64,000 bases of DNA from Paenibacillus caseinilyticus (lineage in GTDB: Bacteria; Bacillota; Bacilli; Paenibacillales; NBRC-103111): assembly GCF_027533645.1 (NCBI RefSeq), contig NZ_JAQAGY010000004.1, positions 310,001 to 374,000 of the forward strand. Reading direction: 5' to 3'. Position numbers and translations under genes: made by a program. The notes beneath the pieces were generated by a model. It was not told the DNA's origin and searched no databases. It was given only the letters and a program-made list of their open reading frames with translations. This document shows, one piece after another, positions 1 to 8,449 of the stretch; positions within the stretch are counted from its first letter, which is position 1; the number at the start of each line of letters is the position of its first letter.

Positions 1-1106
1 CCCGCCAGGTGCATGAGATCGGTCGTCCCCGTCTGCTCATAGGTGATTCCGGCCGTGCCGGCCCATTGTCCCGACGATACGACAGGCATGGTCTCATATC
101 CGCCGAACAGCGGCTGCCTGCAAGCCCGGATGGAACGGATGACGGATTCATCGCTCTCGTAGAACTTGCTCCCGAGGCCGTTCACATGCAGATGATCGGC
201 GCCTGCGAGGCGGCACAGCTTCTGATACACCGCGAATTCCATGCCGAGCATCGGGCATCGCGTCAGCATCCCCCAGCCGTTGCGGTGCGCATGGATCGGC
301 ACCTCGCTGTACCGGTTCAGCCAGGCCAGTCCGGCCAGCCCGATACTGTTCACGCTCACCATGATGCACGTTCCGCCTGCCTGGACCACCAGATCGTGGC
401 CCCTGCGCAGCTCGTCAAGATCCCCGGTTATGTTGAATGCATACATCACCCGGCGACCCGTCTGATCGGCCGCCCTCTCCACCTCGGCCATGACTGCCTT
501 CACTTTGTCCTTCAGGGGCGCGTAAGGAGGATTCGCATTGAGCTCGTCGTCCTTGATAAAATCAACCCCGGCCGCCGCCATCTCCCGTACCAGCGAACCC
601 AGCTGCTCCAGGGAAAGTCCGATGCTCGGTTTGACGATCGTCCCGATGACCGGCCGGCCGTAGACGCCGGTCAGCCGGCGGGTCCCCTCCACGCCGAACT
701 TCGGCCCCGGGTAGGCGGCTTCGAACGACGCTGGCAGCTCCAGATCCACGAGCCGCAGACCCGAGAGCTCCTGCAGCTCGAAGAGGTTCCCGGCGATGGC
801 TGCCATCAGGTTGGGCAGGGAAGGACCGAAGTTATGCAGCGGGAAAGCGACCTTGACCAAGCCCCGCCGGTACTTCCCGTCCTGCCCATGGGGCAACTTG
901 GCACCAGGCAGGGACGGGAAGTCCGTCTCCTCCAGTTTCTCGACCGAAAGGATGCGTGCTCCGTGCTTCTCCTTGAGGGAGTCGGTTTCCCCGGGCACCG
1001 CCGTGAACGTCCCGGTGGACTGCTCCCCCGCGATCACTTCAGCCGCCCGCTCAAGAGAGTAAGGCGTTTCGACCAGATATACGGCCGTAACCTGCTCATG
1101 CTGCAT
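1..1106 (-). CDS. RuBisCO-like protein (form IV type), 3' end off the window
   Basis: Reading leftward from an ATG at 1106, behind a GGGAGGG ribosome binding site, gives at least 368 residues of a RuBisCO large-subunit homologue. Visible landmarks are TIVKPSIGLS (Lys175 region), DFIKDDELNANPP (the carbamylated Lys201 with metal ligands Asp203 and Glu204), HAHRNGWG (His294/Arg295) and DHLHVNGLGSKF, where His327 and the loop-6 Lys334 keep their seven-residue spacing. Lys177 is Ser, so it is unlikely to be a true carboxylase. The NANPP and NGWG signatures resemble RLPs of the 3-oxo-isoapionate phosphate group (decarboxylase or transcarboxylase/hydrolase), but that is inference from memory of the family. 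It lies 116 bases downstream of the GH127-like gene on the same strand and is probably co-transcribed with it. The C-terminus is cut by the window edge. Confidence 0.85.
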   Translation of the reverse strand, partial: MQHEQVTAVYLVETPYSLERAAEVIAGEQSTGTFTAVPGETDSLKEKHGARILSVEKLEETDFPSLPGAKLPHGQDGKYRRGLVKVAFPLHNFGPSLPNLMAAIAGNLFELQELSGLRLVDLELPASFEAAYPGPKFGVEGTRRLTGVYGRPVIGTIVKPSIGLSLEQLGSLVREMAAAGVDFIKDDELNANPPYAPLKDKVKAVMAEVERAADQTGRRVMYAFNITGDLDELRRGHDLVVQAGGTCIMVSVNSIGLAGLAWLNRYSEVPIHAHRNGWGMLTRCPMLGMEFAVYQKLCRLAGADHLHVNGLGSKFYESDESVIRSIRACRQPLFGGYETMPVVSSGQWAGTAGITYEQTGTTDLMHLA

Positions 1107-1222
1107 GGCTGTCCCTCCCTTCTGGCCGGTTCATCGGCGAAATACTTCTATGCTCAACGCTTCCTTGCTTAAGAGTATTCATCCTCTGCAGCCCCCGCTC
1201 TCGATCGACGCTCTACGACTTC

Positions 1223-2947
1223 TCACCAGGTCCATTCCTTCTCGGGACGGCGGTACGCTCCTTCGCGTATCGGCGCCTGGTCGTACACCTTGCGGCCGCT
1301 ATACAGCGGATGCTTCGTCCCCCGAGGCGTCAGATCCACCACATCGTCTCCGCGCCACTGCGCTTCGAACGATTGGTTCATCGCCGTCTCTACGGTACGG
1401 CGGAGCGAGAGCGGGAACGTGACGGTAATGCGTTCCCCGGCCTGCGCGGACCCCAGCTGCAGGAAGTGCCGGCTCTGCCAGCGGCTCGGCTCGCTTCCGC
1501 TGCCTTCCGTGACGGAGCTTCCGAGCTCGCGGGAGAAACGGATCTTGGTGTAGCCGGCCCACTCGGGGATGCGCACCTGCAGCTGTGGGATATCCCGGTT
1601 CACCTCCAGCACAACCTTGCCTTCATGGGGCAGATAGCTGCTGACGTCGAGCCATTCCGAACCCCGGCTGAGCAGGAAGTTCACGCTTACCGTCCCCCGG
1701 TTCTCCGTTACGATATGGCTCCACCCCATGAACAGCCCGCGGGTACCCGAACCAAGGCAGCACAGCTGGAGATCGCTCGTGTGTCCCCGGCCTTCATTGA
1801 CATCGCAGCAAAAATCATTCGGCGCCGAATACCCGGCGAACGAGCCCCGCGTGCGCTCCGCTACACGGTCATACGTCAGCCAGCCGTGGATATTCTCCGG
1901 CTTCGCCCCTTCTTCTTTCACCCAGCTCAAGTCAAGCAGCTGGGATTCCGTCAGGTGGTTGCGCAGGAAGCGCTCCACGGTGCCCCAATACTGCACATAC
2001 CCGCTCTTCGCCAGGGTGATTCCGGTGGAGATCAGATCGACCAGGGAGCAGGTCTCATGCTCGTACGCCTGCTCCTGCAGATCCCCGGGCGTCCAGCCGA
2101 AGGAGGTGCACTTCGTCAGCGCCCATTCATAGCACTTCTGCACCCACGCGACCATGGAGGCGTCCCCGAGGAACGCGCCGAACCGGGCGATGGCATCCAG
2201 CGTGCCGAGCCGGGTATGGAAGTGTCCGCTCCGGTAAGCGAGCGCATCGTTGAAGCTGCCGTCCTTGTTGAACACGCCGCTGCGGTGAATGATCAGCTCG
2301 CTGAAATAACGGCACAGCTCCAGCGCATCCCCGTTACCCGTGAGCTCATGATACTTGAGCAGCGGCATAATGAGCCGCCCGCAGAACGCCGCAGGATCGG
2401 GTGCGAGGCGCAGCTGCACCCCGTTGGCCGAAGGCCAGCCCTCTTCGGTATATTCGGAAGCCGGATAGTACCAGACATCCCGCTCCTTGACGGCGATCCG
2501 CTTCAGGGCGGCGACATGCTTGTCGGCCGCTTCTTTGACCTGCGGATCCCCCGTGGCCATGTACCAGGTGGTAAGTGACAGGATGACGGCGCGCTGGTCG
2601 ATCAGGTTGGCGTTCGCCTCCCAATGCCCCTTGGGGCTGATCTGCCGGTAGCTCAGGCCGTCCTCCTTGAAGAAGGAGAGCAGATTCGCCCTATACTTCG
2701 CCTCCACATCCTCCCCGAATGTCTCTCCGGACATATGCCGGGCGAGCAGCATCCCGTCCACCATGCGGCCGTGCGAGGACCCGTAATCCCAATCCCCATG
2801 GGTCATGAACGGCGGTTCGGTCATCAGATTGGCACTAAAAAAAGGCACATACCCAAAATCGCGGTCCGCCATGCCCACCATCGCGTGAAGTGCGTGCCCT
2901 GCGCGTTCCTCGAGCAGCAGCGTATCCGGTATTTGTCTGGTAGTCAT
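1223..2947 (-). CDS. GH127-like (beta-L-arabinofuranosidase superfamily) Cys/Zn glycosidase
   Basis: A 574-residue protein of the six-hairpin glycosidase type, with no signal peptide, so probably cytoplasmic. The ATG at 2947 follows AAGGAGTGA. The retaining GH127 enzymes use a zinc-bound cysteine nucleophile, with ligands in an E-x-C motif and a later CC pair. Here EHETCSLVDL (about residues 297-306) and LQLCCLGSGTRGL (about 390-402) supply both, so the Zn/Cys centre looks intact. A beta-sandwich-like C-terminal region follows. Which furanoside or other sugar it cleaves cannot be read from the sequence. It begins downstream of the kinase terminator, so it probably has its own promoter and leads a transcript that continues into the RLP gene. 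Family assignment is fairly secure; the substrate is unknown. Confidence 0.7.
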   Translation of the reverse strand: MTTRQIPDTLLLEERAGHALHAMVGMADRDFGYVPFFSANLMTEPPFMTHGDWDYGSSHGRMVDGMLLARHMSGETFGEDVEAKYRANLLSFFKEDGLSYRQISPKGHWEANANLIDQRAVILSLTTWYMATGDPQVKEAADKHVAALKRIAVKERDVWYYPASEYTEEGWPSANGVQLRLAPDPAAFCGRLIMPLLKYHELTGNGDALELCRYFSELIIHRSGVFNKDGSFNDALAYRSGHFHTRLGTLDAIARFGAFLGDASMVAWVQKCYEWALTKCTSFGWTPGDLQEQAYEHETCSLVDLISTGITLAKSGYVQYWGTVERFLRNHLTESQLLDLSWVKEEGAKPENIHGWLTYDRVAERTRGSFAGYSAPNDFCCDVNEGRGHTSDLQLCCLGSGTRGLFMGWSHIVTENRGTVSVNFLLSRGSEWLDVSSYLPHEGKVVLEVNRDIPQLQVRIPEWAGYTKIRFSRELGSSVTEGSGSEPSRWQSRHFLQLGSAQAGERITVTFPLSLRRTVETAMNQSFEAQWRGDDVVDLTPRGTKHPLYSGRKVYDQAPIREGAYRRPEKEWTW

Positions 2948-2984
2948 ACATTCACTCCTTGTCTTTAGGCTTTTCTATTCTAAA

Positions 2985-3049
2985 TGTTCATTCTAAGTGT
3001 TCATTCTAAGTGTTCATTCTAAGTGTTCATTGGAAGTGTGCATTCCAAG
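2985..3049. repeat. 13-bp tandem repeat, five copies
   Basis: The unit TGTTCATTCTAAG is repeated three times exactly (2985-3023), followed by two degenerate copies (3024-3049) and perhaps a sixth partial copy to 3061. It sits just upstream of the GH127-like start codon, in its leader or promoter, and is non-coding. Confidence 0.85.
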
Positions 3050-3169
3050 GTGATCTCCAAGTCTTCTCATCGTAAATCCTCAACCCATCAATAACAATGG
3101 GGGGAAACGGGCATGTTCTTCCCCTTCTCTTCCAATCGGGAAGAGCTCCGCCTCCGCTCTCCATTCAAA

Positions 3170-3210
3170 AAGAAAAGCCCTCCCCGCTCCCAAACGGGAG
3201 CGCGAAGGGC
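3170..3210 (-). terminator. Rho-independent terminator of the kinase operon
   Basis: On the minus strand a long GC-rich stem (GCCCTTCGCGCTCCC pairing across a GTTT loop) is followed by TTTTCTTTTT. It lies about 60 bases after the kinase stop codon and separates the sugar-phosphate operon from the GH127-like/RLP unit. Confidence 0.85.
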
Positions 3211-3267
3211 TAAGAGGTTCAGAGATCTTACTCTCATCCCGGCAGCATGCTATATGTCTCTTGAGCC

Positions 3268-4869
3268 TCAGCCCAACCCTTTCTGTACCGGCGGTTCCGT
3301 CCCCGCCGCTCCAGGGACAGCGTTCTGCAGCGCTGCCGCACAGGCCTCTGCGGCCGCCTCCTCCGCCTGCTCGGCATGGCTGCTGTGCAGCACAGCAGCC
3401 ACCGCCCTGCGCCAGCCCCGGTACTTCCGCTCCCGCTCCAGGGCATCCAGCTTCGGCTCGAAGACTTGGCCCGTCCGTTCCAGCCCGGCGATCTCGCCCA
3501 AGGATGTCCAGAGCCCGGCAGCGAGTCCCCCCGCATAAGCTGACCCCATGGCGGACAGCTCGGCAGCGGAGGACCGCCACACCGGCCGGCCCAGCAGGTC
3601 GGCCTGAAACCGCATGAGCGCCTCATTGGCGCTCGCGCCGCCATCCGCATGAAGCCCCTTCAGTTCAATCCCCGTCTGCGCCGCAATGAGCTCGGCAGCA
3701 TCCCTGACCTGATAGGCCATGCTCTCCAAGGCGGCACGGATAATGTGGGCCCTGCCGGTCCCGCGGGACATGCCGGTCACGGCCGCTCTGGCCTGGGGCT
3801 CCCAATAAGGGGCGCCGAGTCCGACGAAGGCAGGGACCAGGTACACGCCTTCGGAATCCGGCGCTTCGGCGAGCCAACGCTCGAGCTCGCCGAAGCTGCC
3901 GAACAGCCCGAGATTATCCCGGACCCACTTGATGCAATCCCCCGAGGTCCGGATGACGGCTTCGAGGGCATAGGTCACGCTGCCGCCGAGCCCCCATGCG
4001 ATGGTCAGCACCAGGCCGCCGCCTGCTTCCGGAGGCTGTTCGCCGGCATTCAGCAGAACCGACGTTCCTGTCCCGTAGGTGGCTTTGGCCGTGCCGGTCT
4101 CGAGACAGCACTGGCCGAGCAGCGCGCCTTGGGAATCCCCGATGATGCCGGCGATCGGCACCGGCACGTCGAACAGCTGCGGCTCGTCCGTGTACCCATA
4201 GATGACATCCGAGGCTTTGACTTCGGGAAGAATCTCTAGGGGCACTCCGAAGAGCGCGCACAACTCCGCATCCCACTGCAGCTTATGAATATCGTACAGG
4301 GACGTACGGCTGGCATTCGTCACATCGGTCGCATGGACCCGGCCGCCGCTCAGCTTCCACAGCAGCCAAGAATCGATAGTACCGGCGAGGAGCCGGCCTT
4401 CGCTCAGCTTCTGCCCTGCCTCCGGAACTTCGGCGAGCATCCAGCCCCACTTGGAGGCGGAGAAATACGGGTCGAGCAGGAGGCCGGTCTTGGCCCGGAC
4501 CTCCCCCTCATGACCTGCGGCCTTGAGCTTGCGACAGATCTCGGCCGTCCGCCGGCACTGCCATACGATCGCCGGGTATACCGGCAGTCCTGTCACCCGG
4601 TCCCAGAGGACAGCGGTCTCCCTCTGATTCGTCAAGGTGACGGCCGCCAGCTGCTCCGGCCGTGCCGCCGCCTCTTCCATGACGGACCGTGCCGTCTGCA
4701 GCACGTTCGCATAGATCTCTACCGGGTCATGCTCCACCCAGCCGGGGAAGGGGGCGTACTGCCGATGCTCCGCCGTGCGCTGCGCGACAATGCGGCCGGC
4801 ACGGTCTACCAGAAGTGCCTTGGTGCCGGAAGTGCTCTGGTCTATCGTGAGCAGATAGCTTTTGTCCAC
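3268..4869 (-). CDS. FGGY-family carbohydrate kinase
   Basis: ATP-dependent sugar or polyol kinase of 533 residues. The GTG start at 4869 follows GGAGGAGCCCT and lies just after the transketolase C-subunit stop; a longer reading would run back into that gene. N-terminal DQSTSGTKALLVD is the phosphate-1 motif of FGGY kinases. NQRETAVLWD, GIIGDSQGALLGQ and TYGTGTSVL resemble glycerol-kinase-like members, and HADGGASANEALM is the C-terminal FGGY adenosine region. It is the last gene of an operon with an isomerase and a split transketolase, which suggests that it phosphorylates the ketose made by the isomerase before transketolase cleavage. A D-apulose-kinase-like role is possible but unproven. 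The alanine-rich C-terminal tail is unusual. Confidence 0.85.
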   Translation of the reverse strand: MDKSYLLTIDQSTSGTKALLVDRAGRIVAQRTAEHRQYAPFPGWVEHDPVEIYANVLQTARSVMEEAAARPEQLAAVTLTNQRETAVLWDRVTGLPVYPAIVWQCRRTAEICRKLKAAGHEGEVRAKTGLLLDPYFSASKWGWMLAEVPEAGQKLSEGRLLAGTIDSWLLWKLSGGRVHATDVTNASRTSLYDIHKLQWDAELCALFGVPLEILPEVKASDVIYGYTDEPQLFDVPVPIAGIIGDSQGALLGQCCLETGTAKATYGTGTSVLLNAGEQPPEAGGGLVLTIAWGLGGSVTYALEAVIRTSGDCIKWVRDNLGLFGSFGELERWLAEAPDSEGVYLVPAFVGLGAPYWEPQARAAVTGMSRGTGRAHIIRAALESMAYQVRDAAELIAAQTGIELKGLHADGGASANEALMRFQADLLGRPVWRSSAAELSAMGSAYAGGLAAGLWTSLGEIAGLERTGQVFEPKLDALERERKYRGWRRAVAAVLHSSHAEQAEEAAAEACAAALQNAVPGAAGTEPPVQKGLG

Positions 4870-4879
4870 AGGGCTCCTC

Positions 4880-5851
4880 CTATCTTCCGAGCATGCTGAG
4901 AGCCATCCGCGCCATATTCTCTGCGCAGAGCCCGTAATGCCGGAATACCTCGGCAGACTTCCCCGCGATAGCGGGTTCGTCCGGAATGCCCAGGATACGG
5001 ACCGGCACCGGGCAGTGCTGCACGACGACCTCCGCGACCGCAGCCCCGAGCCCCCCATGGATGCTGTGCTCCTCGGCGGTGATGATCCTGCCGGTTTCCC
5101 GGGCGGCCTTCACTACCGCTTCTACATCCAGGGGCTTGATCGTATGCATATTAAGCACCCGGGCCGAGATCCCCGCTCCCTGCAGCAGCTCCTGCGCATC
5201 GAGGGCGGCGCGCACCGTCTCCCCGGCCGCGATGATCGTCAGATCGCCGCCCTCCCTCAGGGTGACGGCCTTGCCGATCACGAATTCGCCGTCTTCGCAC
5301 TCATAGACATCCTCCACCGGGTTGCGCCCGATGCGGACGTAGACGCCCCCCCCATGGCGGGCCAGCGCTTCGGTCATCCTCCTGGTCTCATGCCGGTCGG
5401 ATGGCAGCACCACGGCGAGTCCCGGGATCGCCCTGGCCACTGCGATGTCCTGCAGGGAATGATGGCTCATCCCGAGCGCCCCGTAGCTTACGCCGCCGCT
5501 GATCCCGACCAGCTTCACATTCGTCGCCGAATATGCCACATCGACTTTAATCTGCTCGATGCTTCGCATACTGAGGAAGCAAGCCGGCGAAGTGACCCAC
5601 GGCTTCTTGCCGCTGTGGGCCAAGCCGGCAGCGATCCCTACAATATTCTGCTCGGCTATGCCCACTTCGACGAACTGCCGGGGGTAGGCTGCGGCGAACG
5701 GCGCCATAGCCGCCGAGCCCCGGGAATCGCTGGCGAGCACCATCAGGTCCGGATCGTCCTTCGCCAGCCCCAGCAGCGTCTCGCAGATCACCTGGCGGTT
5801 AGGAATCCGATGGGCGGCGCGGTTCGGTATACTTGGTACGTGTTCGGCCAT
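4880..5851 (-). CDS. Transketolase, C-terminal (pyrimidine-binding) subunit
   Basis: 323 residues corresponding to the second half of a transketolase: pyrimidine-binding domain plus C-terminal domain. VGIAEQNIVGIAAGLAHSG carries the catalytic glutamate that activates thiamine diphosphate. GISGGVSYGALGMSHHS matches the substrate-side loop. It starts two bases after the stop of the N-terminal subunit gene, so the two are translationally coupled and should form a heteromeric enzyme moving a two-carbon ketol unit. Split transketolases of this type occur in dedicated sugar pathways such as apulose-4-phosphate cleavage, besides the housekeeping fused enzyme. The true donor substrate is not visible from sequence. 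Confidence 0.9.
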   Translation of the reverse strand: MAEHVPSIPNRAAHRIPNRQVICETLLGLAKDDPDLMVLASDSRGSAAMAPFAAAYPRQFVEVGIAEQNIVGIAAGLAHSGKKPWVTSPACFLSMRSIEQIKVDVAYSATNVKLVGISGGVSYGALGMSHHSLQDIAVARAIPGLAVVLPSDRHETRRMTEALARHGGGVYVRIGRNPVEDVYECEDGEFVIGKAVTLREGGDLTIIAAGETVRAALDAQELLQGAGISARVLNMHTIKPLDVEAVVKAARETGRIITAEEHSIHGGLGAAVAEVVVQHCPVPVRILGIPDEPAIAGKSAEVFRHYGLCAENMARMALSMLGR

Positions 5852-5853
5852 CG

Positions 5854-6699
5854 TTAGAGCACTCTCCCTTCCTTCTCATCGTGTTCCCGTGCGGCAGACA
5901 GCTCCGCCAAGGCCAGCGTCAGTTCCTCGTCACTCGGCACATGATGATGCCACTTCGGCACGTGCTCCGCAAACGAAACGCCTTTGCCCTTGACCGTATG
6001 GGCCAGCACCAGTGTAGGCTTCGCGGGAGCGGCGGGCACTTCCTCGAAGACCCGCACGAGCTCTTCCACATCATTCCCGTCGGCGGACACTACATGCCAG
6101 CCGAAGGAAGCCCACTTCGCATCCAGCGGATCCAGTCCCATCACGTCCTCCGTAGGCCCGCTGATCTGGAGCCGGTTGCGGTCGATGATGCCGACCAGGT
6201 TGTCAAGCTGGTAATGCGCGCCTGCCATGGCGGCCTCCCACACGGAGCCTTCGGCCTGCTCGCCGTCCCCCATTAGGCAGAACACCCGGCTGCGCCGTCC
6301 GTCGCGCTTGGCGGCGAGGGCCATCCCGACCGAGATCGCCAGCCCGTGCCCGAGGGCCCCCGTATTCATCTCGATCCCCGGCACCTTGTTGTTGGGATGA
6401 CCGATCAGCCGTGTGCCGAACTGGCTGAACGTCAGCAGCTCCTCCTTCGGGAAGAAGCCGAGGTCTGCCAGGATGCACCAGAGGGATTCGACGGAATGTC
6501 CCTTACTGGCAACGAACCGGTCGCGTTCCTCCCACTTCGGATTCTCAGGGTCGATCTTCATCACCTGGTAATAGAGCGCCGTCAGAATATCCGTATTGCT
6601 CAGCGAGCCGCCGGTATGCCCGGTCCCGGCCCGGTGGATCATGCGCAGCAGATCCATGCGGATCTGGGCGGCTTTGGCTTTCAATGCTCTCGTGTCCAT
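5854..6699 (-). CDS. Transketolase, N-terminal (ThDP pyrophosphate-binding) subunit
   Basis: 281 residues. The start is taken as the ATG at 6699, which has good spacing from AAGGGGAG; an ATG two codons earlier is too close to that site. The thiamine diphosphate motif begins at GDGEQAEG and ends at IIDRN about 30 residues later. HRAGTGHTGGSLS and TGALGHGLAISVGMA are the usual transketolase N-terminal active-site histidine regions. It lies between the isomerase-like gene (21-base gap) and the C-terminal subunit (two-base gap) and works with the latter as one enzyme. Its place in an inducible operon argues for a catabolic rather than a pentose-phosphate housekeeping function. Confidence 0.9.
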   Translation of the reverse strand: MDTRALKAKAAQIRMDLLRMIHRAGTGHTGGSLSNTDILTALYYQVMKIDPENPKWEERDRFVASKGHSVESLWCILADLGFFPKEELLTFSQFGTRLIGHPNNKVPGIEMNTGALGHGLAISVGMALAAKRDGRRSRVFCLMGDGEQAEGSVWEAAMAGAHYQLDNLVGIIDRNRLQISGPTEDVMGLDPLDAKWASFGWHVVSADGNDVEELVRVFEEVPAAPAKPTLVLAHTVKGKGVSFAEHVPKWHHHVPSDEELTLALAELSAAREHDEKEGRVL

Positions 6700-6719
6700 C
6701 GGCATTCTCCCCTTCTTGT

Positions 6720-8153
6720 TTAGCGTGCTGCACCGCGCAGCCAAGCCTCAATCTCCCTCTCTGTCGGATCGACCGGATCGGCCTCCAGTCCCGGAATATA
6801 CCGGCAGGCTTCATACAGAGGCGCAATGACATTCGCATGGATGCCAACCGAGTGGTGCACATACGGCCCCCGGACCAGCTTCTCTTCCCACAGCGGCCAA
6901 TCGTTCACCTCCACCCACACGTAGGAGCCTCTCGTGTACGGGCCTTGTATCCCGCGGGCCCTGCCCAGGAACAGCTGATACTCCCCGTGATCCCCGTCAA
7001 AACGGGCGAGGGTCATGCCCCCTCCCCGGATCTCTCCCTCATGCGTGCCGGGGGCATGGTCGTCGAACAGAAAGTGCTTGCGCAGCTTGGGACGCTCCTC
7101 TACCGATAACGACACCGGGAAGTTCCCGCAGTGGAACAGGAGCTCCCCGTTCGCATTCTCCGGATGACGGACCGTAAGATCCGCGAAGAAGGTCGGATGC
7201 TGGTTCATCGACGCCGCCTGGACCAGAACAGAGGTGATGGCCCCGTGGATATCGGTCTCGCAGGTGACGGGAATCTGCTCATCCGTGAGGATGGCGTTGG
7301 CCAGACAGGGCATAATCCCCATGGCGTCCTGCAGGGAAGACCAGCACTGGATAGCGATGGCGGAGCTTCCGGTCTGCGCTGCGTACTGTTTCATGGCTAC
7401 CTTCAGGGCGGCGATACGGCGGACATCCGCTTCGGTCACCTCGGACCAATCCAGCTTCTCCTTGATATAATCCACAGCCTCAGCGAGTTCGGAGCTCTGT
7501 CCGTTCTCGATCCGCTTCGACGCCCGCTGGATATCCACCAGGGTAATCGGGTGAATCTCGATGCCGAAGCGCTCGAGCAGTTCCCCTTCATTGCACATCA
7601 TCGTCCAGAAGGAGGACGGGCGGGGACCGATCTGCAGAATGCGCAGGCTGCGGAAGTGCCGTACGGCATTCGAGGCGGCAATGAAATTCGTGAAGCCGCG
7701 TTCGAACACCGGATCGTCCACCCGGCTGTTCGTGATATAGGTGAACGGGACGTTGAACCGGCGGAGCACCTTCCCCGTCGCGAACAAGCCGCACTGCGTA
7801 TCGCGAAGCCGCATCCCGTCCTCCAGCGGAGATTCATCCCGCGGTCCCCACAGCAGGACCGGCTTGCCGAGTGCCTTCCCGACACGGGCCACCGTATCCT
7901 CCGTCCCGAAGTTGCAATGAGGGAAAAAGACAGCATCGACGTTCTCCCGCTTGAGGTGGTCTGCGATCTGTTCCGCGCCGATATGGTCGTCATAGAGCAG
8001 CCCTTCCGGGTTCAGTCCCTCCAGGTCCACAATATCCATGTCCATCCCGAAGCCTGCGATCTTCTCCCGGATCATCGTCTTGTAACGGAAAGCGTCTTCG
8101 GCACTGAACACAAACCGGCGTGTGGGCGCATAGCCCAGCTTGAATTTCTTCAT
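6720..8153 (-). CDS. L-fucose/L-arabinose isomerase-like protein
   Basis: 477 residues, first gene of the leftward operon; the ATG at 8153 follows AGGAGAGTGACCC. The C-terminal half carries PVTCETDIHGAITS, the segment that holds an Asp metal ligand in fucose/arabinose isomerases, and HHSVGIHANV near the end supplies candidate metal-binding histidines. The N-terminal half resembles the substrate-specificity domains of the same family. The expected reaction is metal-dependent aldose-ketose isomerisation. Together with the kinase and the two-subunit transketolase it would make a ketose phosphate and split it. The substrate is unknown: branched or deoxy pentoses are plausible, and the RLP neighbour hints at apiose-type chemistry. 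Confidence 0.75.
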   Translation of the reverse strand: MKKFKLGYAPTRRFVFSAEDAFRYKTMIREKIAGFGMDMDIVDLEGLNPEGLLYDDHIGAEQIADHLKRENVDAVFFPHCNFGTEDTVARVGKALGKPVLLWGPRDESPLEDGMRLRDTQCGLFATGKVLRRFNVPFTYITNSRVDDPVFERGFTNFIAASNAVRHFRSLRILQIGPRPSSFWTMMCNEGELLERFGIEIHPITLVDIQRASKRIENGQSSELAEAVDYIKEKLDWSEVTEADVRRIAALKVAMKQYAAQTGSSAIAIQCWSSLQDAMGIMPCLANAILTDEQIPVTCETDIHGAITSVLVQAASMNQHPTFFADLTVRHPENANGELLFHCGNFPVSLSVEERPKLRKHFLFDDHAPGTHEGEIRGGGMTLARFDGDHGEYQLFLGRARGIQGPYTRGSYVWVEVNDWPLWEEKLVRGPYVHHSVGIHANVIAPLYEACRYIPGLEADPVDPTEREIEAWLRGAAR

Positions 8154-8181
8154 GGGTCACTCTCCTGTATCCATTAGGTTA

Positions 8182-8412
8182 ACTAAACAAACTAAACAAT
8201 AAATAAACGTTAGTTTAATAATCTAGAAGAATCAATGGAAGACATGCATGGATTCCATTATTTTCTTTGAATTTATCACCGAATTCCACGATAAGTCAAT
8301 CTTTTTTTCTAAATTATACACTTAATTTAAGTTATAATAACTAAACATATGACTCTTTTTTAAGCTTATCTTGCATAAACCAAGGAAGATGTATAAACTA
8401 AACTTACTAAAC
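8182..8412. promoter_or_regulatory. Array of ACTAAAC boxes between divergent isomerase operon and lacI-type gene
   Basis: ACTAAAC occurs at 8182-8188, 8191-8197, 8340-8346, 8397-8403 and 8406-8412, and an inverted form TAAACGTTAGTTTA lies at 8205-8218. The boxes flank both ends of the intergenic region: one group falls in the leader of the isomerase operon and the other just before the LacI-family gene. They are the best candidate operator half-sites for that regulator. This is inferred; no binding data exist here. Confidence 0.55.
8270..8299 (-). promoter_or_regulatory. Promoter of the isomerase-transketolase-kinase operon
   Basis: On the minus strand TTGACT (plus 8294-8299) and TAAATT (plus 8270-8275) are separated by 18 bases and point toward the isomerase gene. 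The downstream ACTAAAC boxes at 8182-8218 would lie inside the transcribed leader, compatible with repression by a LacI-type protein. Confidence 0.5.
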
Positions 8413-8449
8413 AACCTGAAGGATACAGAGAAATGGGGGTAGGGTTTCG

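Noticed and set aside
9..1172. Long plus-strand open frame of 387 codons at the left edge
   Set aside because: It is antisense to the RuBisCO-like gene, has no family signal, and exists because of high G+C; the minus-strand product has clear RuBisCO motifs.
2985..3049. CRISPR-like array
   Set aside because: Units are contiguous 13-mers without spacers, so this is a simple tandem repeat.
8154..8449. Riboswitch or T-box in the long leader of the isomerase operon
   Set aside because: The region is A+T-rich with operator-like boxes and no conserved riboswitch core or T-box sequence.
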